Below, piece after piece: positions 17,284 through 25,206 of a DNA stretch of 64,000 nucleotides (within the stretch, counting starts at the first letter, position 1; each line of letters starts with the position of its first letter). Below the pieces are notes generated by a model, which had not been told where the DNA came from, searched no databases, and saw only the letters and a list, made by a program, of their open reading frames with translations. Source of the stretch: Allomuricauda sp. F6463D (GTDB taxonomy: Bacteria; Bacteroidota; Bacteroidia; Flavobacteriales; Flavobacteriaceae). The DNA is taken from assembly GCF_023015965.1 (NCBI RefSeq), contig NZ_JALKAN010000001.1, positions 744,001 to 808,000 of the forward strand, given 5' to 3'. Made by a program: the position numbers and the translations under genes.

Positions 17284-18003
17284 ATGGCTCAATCTAGTAT
17301 CGAATGGACGGAAATGACTTGGAATCCAACCACAGGTTGCACTAAAGTAAGCCAGGGTTGTAAATTCTGCTATGCTGAGGTAATGTCCAAACGACTTCAA
17401 GCAATGGGAGTTGACAAGTACAAAGATAATTTCAAGGTTAGAATACATGAGTCCGAATTAAAAACACCTTACACATGGAAAAAGCCTAAAATGGTATTTG
17501 TAAACTCGATGAGTGATTTGTTTCATCCAGAAGTTCCATTATCATTCGTACAAAAGGTGTTTCAAGTAATGAATGATAATCCGCAACATATTTTTCAAAT
17601 TTTGACAAAAAGACATGAAAGGTTGTTGGAATTACATGAAAAATTGAACTGGACACCCAATATTTGGATGGGAGTTTCAGTAGAAAATTATGAAGTTAAA
17701 CACCGCATAAATTATCTTCGAAAAACCAATGCTAAAATTAAATTTTTGTCATTAGAACCTCTAATTGGCCCACTTCCTAATTTAAACCTTAATGAGATTG
17801 GTTGGGTAATTGTAGGAGGAGAAAGTGGAAGAAAGCCACGACCTATAGAACCTCAATGGGTAGAGGACATTCAGAACCAATGTAAAAAAGCGGGCGTTGC
17901 CTTCTTTTTCAAACAATGGGGAGGCACAAACAAGAAAAAAAGTGGACGTCTACTGAACGGTCGTACATATGATGAAATGCCCGATCATAGGTTAATTGCT
18001 TAA
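17284..18003 (+). CDS. three-Cys-motif / phage Gp37-Gp68 (DUF5131) family protein
   Basis: A 239-residue protein of the DUF5131 family, distantly like radical SAM enzymes. Near the N-terminus Cys19, Cys26 and Cys29 form CX6CX2C (GCTKVSQGCKFC), longer than the standard CX3CX2C but suited to a [4Fe-4S] cluster. Other family blocks are FVNSMSDLFHPEVP, QILTKRHERL, WMGVSVEN, KFLSLEPLIGPL, VGGESG and FFFKQWGG. It begins 2 bases after the TcmP gene and is surely co-transcribed and probably translationally coupled. Its stop codon directly abuts the end of the convergent broken gene. The reaction is unknown; the TcmP/three-Cys pair is a recurring unit of unknown role. Confidence 0.83.
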   Translation: MAQSSIEWTEMTWNPTTGCTKVSQGCKFCYAEVMSKRLQAMGVDKYKDNFKVRIHESELKTPYTWKKPKMVFVNSMSDLFHPEVPLSFVQKVFQVMNDNPQHIFQILTKRHERLLELHEKLNWTPNIWMGVSVENYEVKHRINYLRKTNAKIKFLSLEPLIGPLPNLNLNEIGWVIVGGESGRKPRPIEPQWVEDIQNQCKKAGVAFFFKQWGGTNKKKSGRLLNGRTYDEMPDHRLIA

Positions 18004-18515
18004 CTATTTACCCCTCTCTCCTACAAAATGGTCACTTTTAGCTTTAAACAGAACATTAAAACTGGTTAAACTACCATAAATACGGGTAATGTATTGTTGA
18101 AGGTCCACCTTTTCTTGGTCGTCCAAGTTTTTGCTACTGTTTATTTTTTGTTCCATCACGCGGATGCGGTCGCGCACCATCACAATTTTATGGAAAAAGG
18201 TCTCAATTGGTATTTCTTTGTTGGCAGCTCCAAAATTAATTTACCACCTTTCCATTTATCTGCAATAGCCACTTTTTCATGGGTATCGCTCCATTTTTCC
18301 AATATCTTCACTAAAGAACGCTCCACATCAAAAAAACTGACACTGTCCACTTCATCTTCCACACCTTCTATCACTTCAAATTCGGCGTCCAAATCAATGG
18401 TTTCCAATCCATTTTCCAAAAAAGTAACCCAATAATGTTTGGACGACACATTCGTTACCACCCCTTTTCCATACTCTGGATGATCAATTCTTGACCCTAT
18501 ACCTAGTAATTTCAT
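18004..18515 (-). pseudogene. frameshifted conserved Bacteroidota protein of unknown function
   Basis: Reading from the ATG at 18515 gives MKLLGIGSRIDHPEYGKGVV, continuing in frame to about 18236. The reading then shifts: the original frame ends at a TGA at 18180, while a new frame gives NKEIPIETFFHKIVMVRDRI, then EQKINSSKNLDDQEKVDLQQ and a normal end at the TAG at 18004-18006. Adding one base to the T4 run (AAAA at 18232-18235 on the plus strand) restores one continuous protein of about 170 residues. It may be a real mutation, a slippage site, or a sequencing error. The intact protein resembles a conserved Flavobacteriaceae family with a KOW-like start (HPEYGKGVV). Function unknown. Confidence 0.75.
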
Positions 18516-18635
18516 TTCTATATCGTTAATATCATTTCCAAACTCAAAAATAAACCATCGATGAACAAAAACGAAACCAAAAGGCCACTTCCTTTTTACA
18601 TCCCAAATCGCTACTTTTGATGTTTGCTATGATTT

Positions 18636-21497
18636 ATGATCAACTACGAAGAACATATTGAGGTTAAGGGCGCAAGGGTCCATAACCTAAAAAATATAGA
18701 TGTTACCATTCCACGCGAAAAACTTGTTGTAATCACAGGGCTTTCGGGGAGTGGAAAATCCTCTTTGGCATTTGATACCATCTATGCTGAGGGCCAGCGT
18801 AGGTACATCGAAACTTTTTCTGCCTACGCCAGACAGTTTTTAGGCGGACTGGAACGCCCCGATGTGGATAAAATCGACGGGCTTTCACCGGTAATCGCCA
18901 TTGAACAGAAAACCACCTCCAAATCGCCCCGCTCCACTGTGGGAACAATTACCGAAGTTTACGACTTCTTACGCTTGCTCTTTGCACGCGCTGGAGATGC
19001 TTACAGTTATAATACCGGCGAAAAAATGGTAAGCTACAGCGATGAACAAATCAAAGACTTGATTATTGAATCGTACCGGGAGAAAAAAATCAATGTACTT
19101 GCCCCTGTCATCAAATCCAGAAAAGGACATTACCGCGAACTTTTTGAGCAGATTGCGAAGCAAGGTTTTGTAAAGGTGAGGGTCGATGGTGAAATTACCG
19201 ATATTACCAAAGGTATGAAGGTAGATCGCTACAAAACCCACGATATCGAGATTGTAATAGATCGTTTAAAGGTTGGCGATAGTGAAGATTTTCATAAACG
19301 ATTGAGCGAAACCATCAACACGGCCATGTACAGTGGCGATAATGTGCTTATGGTTTTGGAGGAAGGCGAAATGGAACCGCGTTATTTTAGTCGGGACCTT
19401 ATGTGCCCATCCTCAGGAATCTCCTACCCTACACCTGAACCCAATACATTTTCTTTTAACTCACCCAAAGGAATGTGCCCAGAATGCAGCGGACTTGGAC
19501 ATGTATTTCAGGTAAACGAGGATAAAATCATCCCCAACAAAAAGGTTTCCATAAAATCGGGTGGACTTGCCCCGTTGGGCGAATACAAAAATTCCTGGGC
19601 CTTCAAGCAATTGGAAACCATTGCCCAACGCTATTCGTTTGACCTCACTGATGCCATTGAAAAGATTCCAGAAGAAGCCATGGACGTTATCTTGAACGGT
19701 GGCAAGGAAAGTTTTGAGGTGGATTCCAAAAGTTTGGGCGTAAAACGACAATATAAAATTGATTACGAAGGTATTTCCAACTTCATCAAAACCCAATATG
19801 AAGAAGCCAATTCCACTTCGATAAAACGATGGGCCAAAGACTACATGGACCAAGTAAAGTGTCCGAATTGTAAAGGTTCTCGCCTCCGAAAAGAATCTCT
19901 TTATTTTAAAATAGCAGGTAAGAACATTGCCGAACTGGCGCATTTGGATATTGCCGAACTAGCTGGTTTTTTCCAACATTTAGAGGATACACTGCAAGGC
20001 AACCAAAAAAAGATTGCCGAGGAAATCATAAAAGAGATCAAAACACGCGTTGGTTTCTTGTTGGATGTTGGGCTAGATTATCTTTCATTGAACCGAAGCT
20101 CAAAATCACTTTCGGGTGGCGAAGCACAACGTATAAGGCTTGCCACACAGATAGGTTCGCAATTGGTGGGTGTACTCTACATTTTGGACGAGCCAAGCAT
20201 CGGTTTGCACCAACGGGATAATGAACGGTTGATCAAATCCTTGGAAGCGCTTCGCGATATTGGAAATTCGGTCATTGTAGTGGAACACGACAGGGATATG
20301 ATTGAAAGTGCGGACCATGTTATTGATATTGGTCCCAAAGCAGGTAAACATGGTGGTGAAATTATTTCTGAAGGAAGCCCCAAAGAATTGATAGAGCATC
20401 ACACGATGACCGCCCAATACATAACAGGGGAAGTGGAAATCCCTGTTCCAGAGCAAAGACGAAAAGGTACGGGCAAAAAAATCACACTTACGGGTTGTAC
20501 GGGCAACAACCTTAAAAATGTGACCGTGGATTTTCCTTTGGGCAAACTTATCGGAGTTACGGGAGTTTCTGGTAGTGGCAAGTCCACCCTGATCAACGAA
20601 ACCCTCTACCCCATTATGAACGCTCACTACTTTAACGGGGTGAAAAAACCTATGCCTTACAAAAAAATTAAAGGGCTTGAACATATTGATAAAGTTATCG
20701 ATATCAACCAATCTCCAATTGGACGAACACCTCGTTCCAATCCAGCTACGTACACCGGGGTTTTTAGCGAAATACGATCCTTGTTCTCTAAAACCACCGA
20801 AGCTACCATACGAGGTTATAAACCCGGAAGGTTTAGTTTTAATGTGGCCGGAGGAAGATGTGAAACTTGTCAAGGAGGTGGACTCAAGGTCATTGAAATG
20901 AATTTTTTGCCCGATGTATATGTGGAATGCGAAACTTGTAATGGAAAAAGATTCAATAGAGAAACTTTAGAAATCAGATACAAAGGGAAATCCATTGCGG
21001 ACGTATTGGAAATGACCATTAACGAGGCTGTGGGATTCTTTGAGAATATTCCAAAAATTCATCGTAAACTTGAAACAATAAAAGATGTAGGGTTGGGTTA
21101 TATATCATTGGGACAACAATCCACTACCCTTTCAGGGGGCGAAGCCCAAAGAGTAAAGTTGGCCACAGAGCTTTCCAAGCGAGATACTGGAAACACTTTT
21201 TACATCCTCGACGAACCAACCACAGGCCTACATTTTGAAGATATTCGAGTACTTATGGAGGTACTTGACCGTTTGGTGGACAAAGGCAACACAATATTGG
21301 TGATCGAACATAATATGGATGTGATCAAAATGGTGGACCATATTATCGATATTGGTTACGAAGGTGGTAGAGGCGGCGGAAAGGTTGTTGCAAAAGGTAC
21401 TCCCGAACAGGTGGCGAATGACAAAAAAAGCTATACCGCAAAGTTTTTAAAGAAAGAATTGGACAATACTAAACAAAAAATTGCAAGAGCAGTTTAA
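18636..21497 (+). CDS. uvrA: UvrABC excinuclease subunit A
   Basis: The damage-recognition ATPase of nucleotide excision repair. It has two ABC modules: Walker [13 protein letters not shown] near residue 33 and [12 protein letters not shown] near 650; signature [12 protein letters not shown] and [12 protein letters not shown]; Walker [11 protein letters not shown] and [10 protein letters not shown]. Zinc-binding cysteine pairs are at [17 protein letters not shown] and, in the second half, CETCQGGG and CETCNGKR. 953 residues, full length. A TACTTTTG -7 match is at 18612-18619, 17 bases before the ATG. The LOG-family gene follows by 14 bases. It stands beside the S24/radical SAM cluster but has its own apparent promoter. 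Confidence 0.97.
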   Translation: MINYEEHIEVKGARVHNLKNIDVTIPREKLVVITGLSGSGKSSLAFDTIYAEGQRRYIETFSAYARQFLGGLERPDVDKIDGLSPVIAIEQKTTSKSPRSTVGTITEVYDFLRLLFARAGDAYSYNTGEKMVSYSDEQIKDLIIESYREKKINVLAPVIKSRKGHYRELFEQIAKQGFVKVRVDGEITDITKGMKVDRYKTHDIEIVIDRLKVGDSEDFHKRLSETINTAMYSGDNVLMVLEEGEMEPRYFSRDLMCPSSGISYPTPEPNTFSFNSPKGMCPECSGLGHVFQVNEDKIIPNKKVSIKSGGLAPLGEYKNSWAFKQLETIAQRYSFDLTDAIEKIPEEAMDVILNGGKESFEVDSKSLGVKRQYKIDYEGISNFIKTQYEEANSTSIKRWAKDYMDQVKCPNCKGSRLRKESLYFKIAGKNIAELAHLDIAELAGFFQHLEDTLQGNQKKIAEEIIKEIKTRVGFLLDVGLDYLSLNRSSKSLSGGEAQRIRLATQIGSQLVGVLYILDEPSIGLHQRDNERLIKSLEALRDIGNSVIVVEHDRDMIESADHVIDIGPKAGKHGGEIISEGSPKELIEHHTMTAQYITGEVEIPVPEQRRKGTGKKITLTGCTGNNLKNVTVDFPLGKLIGVTGVSGSGKSTLINETLYPIMNAHYFNGVKKPMPYKKIKGLEHIDKVIDINQSPIGRTPRSNPATYTGVFSEIRSLFSKTTEATIRGYKPGRFSFNVAGGRCETCQGGGLKVIEMNFLPDVYVECETCNGKRFNRETLEIRYKGKSIADVLEMTINEAVGFFENIPKIHRKLETIKDVGLGYISLGQQSTTLSGGEAQRVKLATELSKRDTGNTFYILDEPTTGLHFEDIRVLMEVLDRLVDKGNTILVIEHNMDVIKMVDHIIDIGYEGGRGGGKVVAKGTPEQVANDKKSYTAKFLKKELDNTKQKIARAV

Positions 21498-21511
21498 AAG
21501 AATATACAACT

Positions 21512-22204
21512 ATGCAAATGCGAGACGAACAACATTCCAAAGGGTGGAATGAGATCAAGACAAATGATTCTTGGGCCATATTTAAGATTATGGGCGAGTT
21601 TGTCAATGGATATGAGAAATTAAGTGCTATAGGGCCTTGTGTTTCTATTTTTGGGTCGGCCAGGGTTCGAGAAGGACACCCTTATTACGATCTGGCGGTA
21701 AAGGTTGCGGAAAAGATTTCTGAAGCTGGTTACGGTATAATCACCGGTGGCGGACCAGGAATCATGGAGGCAGGTAACAAAGGTGCAAAATTGGCTGGAG
21801 GCACATCCGTAGGACTAAACATCGACCTTCCTTTTGAGCAACACGACAACCCTTTTATAGATGAAGACAAGAGCCTCGATTTTGATTACTTTTTTGTTCG
21901 CAAAGTAATGTTTGTTAAATATTCGCAAGGTTTTGTGGTAATGCCCGGAGGGTTTGGGACCTTGGATGAGTTCTTTGAGGCACTGACCTTGATTCAAACA
22001 CACAAAATTCATAAATTTCCAATAATTCTTGTCGGAACTGAATTTTGGAAAGGATTGTTGGATTGGATCAAGAATACCTTGGTCGAAGAAGGAAACATTA
22101 GTCCAAAAGATTTGGACCTCATAAAATTAGTGGACACAGAGGAAGAAGTAGTCGAAATTATAGATGCTTTCTACAAAGGTAGAACCCTTAGTCCAAACTT
22201 TTAA
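21512..22204 (+). CDS. LOG-family (TIGR00730) Rossmann-fold protein
   Basis: A 230-residue member of the family once called lysine decarboxylase-like and now known to include cytokinin-nucleotide phosphoribohydrolases, which release the base from nucleoside 5'-monophosphates. The signature motifs GGGPGIMEAGNKGA and PGGFGTLDEFFEALT carry the catalytic arginine/glutamate region. It follows uvrA by 14 bases and is probably in the same transcript. In bacteria without cytokinins the substrate is likely AMP or a damaged purine nucleotide, which would suit a repair operon, but that is inference. The next gene may begin inside or just after it. Confidence 0.87.
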   Translation: MQMRDEQHSKGWNEIKTNDSWAIFKIMGEFVNGYEKLSAIGPCVSIFGSARVREGHPYYDLAVKVAEKISEAGYGIITGGGPGIMEAGNKGAKLAGGTSVGLNIDLPFEQHDNPFIDEDKSLDFDYFFVRKVMFVKYSQGFVVMPGGFGTLDEFFEALTLIQTHKIHKFPIILVGTEFWKGLLDWIKNTLVEEGNISPKDLDLIKLVDTEEEVVEIIDAFYKGRTLSPNF

Positions 22205-22214
22205 TCTTTACGTA

Positions 22215-25049
22215 TTGATTATCCATCGTGAATTTCTAAGCATTTTGCTACTTATTAGTATGTTGTGCCCCAATTTATGGGGGCAACATAAAAATGAAAT
22301 AGTGGCCACACTCGATGGACCAACCAACCAAATCCGGATTCGCCAACACTTTACTTACACCAACCCATCGGATAAAGGGCTTTCCACGCTATACTTCAAT
22401 GATTGGAACCACGCTTATTCCAATAAAAATACAGCCCTCGCCAAACGATTTGCGGAAGAATTCAACAGGAGTCTTCATTTGGCGAAAGATAGAGAGCGTG
22501 CAAAAACAACCATTAGAAGCATTGTGGATGATAACTATACCGGGTTGGATTGGAAGCGGGACAATAATAAAGACATTATAGCTGTAACCCTCAACGAAAT
22601 TCTGAAACCCGGGGAGTCCCTACAGCTTTTTTTTACCTATACCATTAAATTGCCTACAGCTAAATTTACTGGGTATGGATACACGGATAACGGAGGTTAC
22701 AATTTAAAAGATTGGTATTTTACACCCGCTGTTTTTGATGGAAATTGGAACCTGTACAATAACATTAATCTTGACGACATTTTTACCGAGGTTACAGACA
22801 CTCGGATCAACTTTACTTTTCCTGAAGATTTGTATTTGGCCTCAAACTATCGCACTTCTAGTGTTTCCAGCTTTCCTGGAGGACAAAACGTACAGCTTAT
22901 TGCCAACAAAAGAAAAAATTGCGAGATCATCCTAACTACCGATGATAGGTTCACCAAACACATTACAGACAACATAATGGTTACCACGGATATAGAATCC
23001 AATAAATACGAAGAAATACCCCAAGGAATCTCAATAAATAAAATAACACAGTTTCTTCACGAAAATCTAGGGGCGTATCCGCATGGCAATCTTTTGGTAA
23101 GTGAATTTGATTACAGTAAGTCTCCCTTGTATGGTATTAGTCAACTTCCATCATTTATAAGACCGTATGAAGAGCAGTTTCAGTTTGAAATGAAGTTCTT
23201 GAAAACGACTATTCGCAGTTACCTGAAAGAATCTTTATATCTAAATCCACGTAAAGAACAATGGGTAAACGACGCCATTGGATTTTATCTAATGATAAAA
23301 TTTGTGGATGAAAATTACCCTAATCAAAAATTGGCTGGAAAGCTCTCCAAAATTTGGGGGCTTAAAAACTTCCATTTTGCCCAAATGGAATTCAATGAAC
23401 AGTATTCGCTCTTTAGTATGCTTTCAGCACGAAAAAACATAGACCAAGCCTTAACAACTTCCAATGATTCCTTGATTAAGTTCAACCAAAAAATCGCCAA
23501 TGCGTATAAAGCCGGTCTTGGAATGTCATATCTATCTGCCTATTTAGGTGAAAAAAAGATAGATAGTACTATCCTGGACTTTTATCAAAATAACAAACAA
23601 AAGAAATTTGTAAGTGCCGCTGATTTTAAAAAGACCATAGAAAAATATTCAAACAAAGAGGTTGATTGGTTTTTTGACACCTATGTGGCAACGGATAAAA
23701 AAATAGATTTTAAAATCAAAAAAATTCAAAAAACGGAGGATTCCATAACTTTCGTGCTAAAAAACAAACGGGGCACCAATGTTCCCATATCGGTTTTCGG
23801 GCTCGAAAATGATTCGGTAGTCTCCAATTATTGGTTTTCAGGTATAGATAGTACCAGGAGCATTACTATTCCACGTAAAAGTGAAGACCGATTAGTTTTG
23901 AACTACGATCAAAAAATTCCCGAATTTAATCAAAGGGACAACTGGAAAACTTTAAATGGTTTTTTCTCAAGCAATAAAAAATTGAAATTTCAATTCTTTA
24001 AGGATACGGAAGACCCATATTATAACCAAGTATTTTATGTTCCGATTGTAAACTTCAATTTATATGATGGTGTAACACCCGGATTACGGCTTTACAATAA
24101 AACTTTTTTGGAGAGACCTTTTCAGTACGATATATCACCGACCTACTCGTTTTTAGAGCATACCATGGTGGGTAAAGCCAGCTTCAGATACCGTAAGTAT
24201 CACAAAAAGACAGGTTTGTTTGTGTCCAATTATTCATTTTCAGCATCTACCTCTCATTTTCAAGAAAATTCTCGTTTTACCACCCTAACACCTGCGGTAA
24301 GTTTTGGTTGGCGTCCCAACGACCTGCTTTCCAACCGTAGACAATACCTGTTGCTACGGTATAGAAGCGTTTTTAGAAACATTGATCAAAATTTGGAGGG
24401 CGAGTTGGATACCGATCCCGATTATGGTGTTATCAATGCACGATTTACCGATGTGGACAATAGTATCCTCAATTATTCATCTTGGTTCTTGGATGCCCAG
24501 CATTCCAGTGAATTTACCAAGATTGCCTTCGAGTGGGAATACAGAAAATTGTTCCATAGTAACCGACAGCTGAACCTACGATTTTATGCTGGTAAGTTTT
24601 TACGTAACAAAACAAAATCCAACTTTTTTAGTTTTGCCCTGGATAGACCAACGGATTACATGTTCGACCTTGCCTATCTAGGTAGATCGGAAAGTTCTGG
24701 GATCTATAGCCAACAAGTAATAATTGCAGAAGGAGGGTTTAAATCCAAGTTAGAAAATCCATTTGCCAATGATTGGATAGCGACCACCAATGCCAGCACA
24801 AATATTTGGAGATGGATAGAGGCTTATGGTGATCTTGGCTTTATAAAGAACAAAGGTGATAATACTCATTTTGTTTATGACTCCGGTATCCGATTAAATT
24901 TAGTGACAGATTATTTTGAACTTTACTTTCCAGTATATTCCAACAGAGGATGGGAAATTGCTCAAAACAACTATGGGCAAAAGATTCGGTTTATAGTTAC
25001 CATAAGCCCTAAAACCCTCATCGGACTATTTACTCGCAAGTGGTTTTAA
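22215..25049 (+). CDS. M1-peptidase-like protein without zinc motif, with C-terminal barrel
   Basis: About 944 residues. I chose the TTG at 22215, giving MIIHREFLSILLLISM then CPNLWGQ as a signal peptide; an ATG at 22260 or a start inside the LOG gene are alternatives. The first 250 residues resemble the N-terminal beta domain of M1 aminopeptidases (VATLDGPTNQIRIRQHFTY, LKDWYFTPAVFDGNW). Where M1 enzymes have HExxH and a downstream glutamate, this protein has SYLKESLYLNPRKEQWVND then AIGFYLM, so no zinc site. From about residue 590 it is strand-rich with aromatic residues (FRYRKYHKKTGLF) and ends KTLIGLFTRKWF, as outer-membrane barrels do. Probably a non-peptidase surface protein; function unknown. 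Confidence 0.7.
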   Translation: MIIHREFLSILLLISMLCPNLWGQHKNEIVATLDGPTNQIRIRQHFTYTNPSDKGLSTLYFNDWNHAYSNKNTALAKRFAEEFNRSLHLAKDRERAKTTIRSIVDDNYTGLDWKRDNNKDIIAVTLNEILKPGESLQLFFTYTIKLPTAKFTGYGYTDNGGYNLKDWYFTPAVFDGNWNLYNNINLDDIFTEVTDTRINFTFPEDLYLASNYRTSSVSSFPGGQNVQLIANKRKNCEIILTTDDRFTKHITDNIMVTTDIESNKYEEIPQGISINKITQFLHENLGAYPHGNLLVSEFDYSKSPLYGISQLPSFIRPYEEQFQFEMKFLKTTIRSYLKESLYLNPRKEQWVNDAIGFYLMIKFVDENYPNQKLAGKLSKIWGLKNFHFAQMEFNEQYSLFSMLSARKNIDQALTTSNDSLIKFNQKIANAYKAGLGMSYLSAYLGEKKIDSTILDFYQNNKQKKFVSAADFKKTIEKYSNKEVDWFFDTYVATDKKIDFKIKKIQKTEDSITFVLKNKRGTNVPISVFGLENDSVVSNYWFSGIDSTRSITIPRKSEDRLVLNYDQKIPEFNQRDNWKTLNGFFSSNKKLKFQFFKDTEDPYYNQVFYVPIVNFNLYDGVTPGLRLYNKTFLERPFQYDISPTYSFLEHTMVGKASFRYRKYHKKTGLFVSNYSFSASTSHFQENSRFTTLTPAVSFGWRPNDLLSNRRQYLLLRYRSVFRNIDQNLEGELDTDPDYGVINARFTDVDNSILNYSSWFLDAQHSSEFTKIAFEWEYRKLFHSNRQLNLRFYAGKFLRNKTKSNFFSFALDRPTDYMFDLAYLGRSESSGIYSQQVIIAEGGFKSKLENPFANDWIATTNASTNIWRWIEAYGDLGFIKNKGDNTHFVYDSGIRLNLVTDYFELYFPVYSNRGWEIAQNNYGQKIRFIVTISPKTLIGLFTRKWF

Positions 25050-25156
25050 TTGCCATATCGATAATAATAAGCTCAATTTACCCATTTGTATTATAGAATA
25101 ATCATTTATAGCATTATTTTTTTAAGGGTTATTCATTTAATCGACGTATTTTCAAG

Positions 25157-25187
25157 TTGCAATTCTGATGGATTTTTTGTAATTTCG
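25157..25187 (+). promoter_or_regulatory. predicted promoter of the oxo-acid dehydrogenase gene
   Basis: TTG at 25157-25159 is followed after 20 bases by TAATTTCG (25180-25187), one mismatch from the Bacteroidota -7 element TAnnTTTG. The gene's ATG is at 25207, so transcription would start about 13 bases before it. Motif-based only. Confidence 0.5.
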
Positions 25188-25206
25188 CACAAATCTTCAA
25201 TAATAC

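Noticed and set aside
16187-18003. Prophage or insertion element carrying the TcmP pair
   Set aside because: No integrase, transposase, terminal repeats or tRNA target are seen at either side, although one family name refers to phage proteins.
20106-20873. A 255-codon open frame on the minus strand inside uvrA
   Set aside because: It is antisense to the conserved second half of UvrA, has no promoter or family features and reflects codon bias of the real gene.
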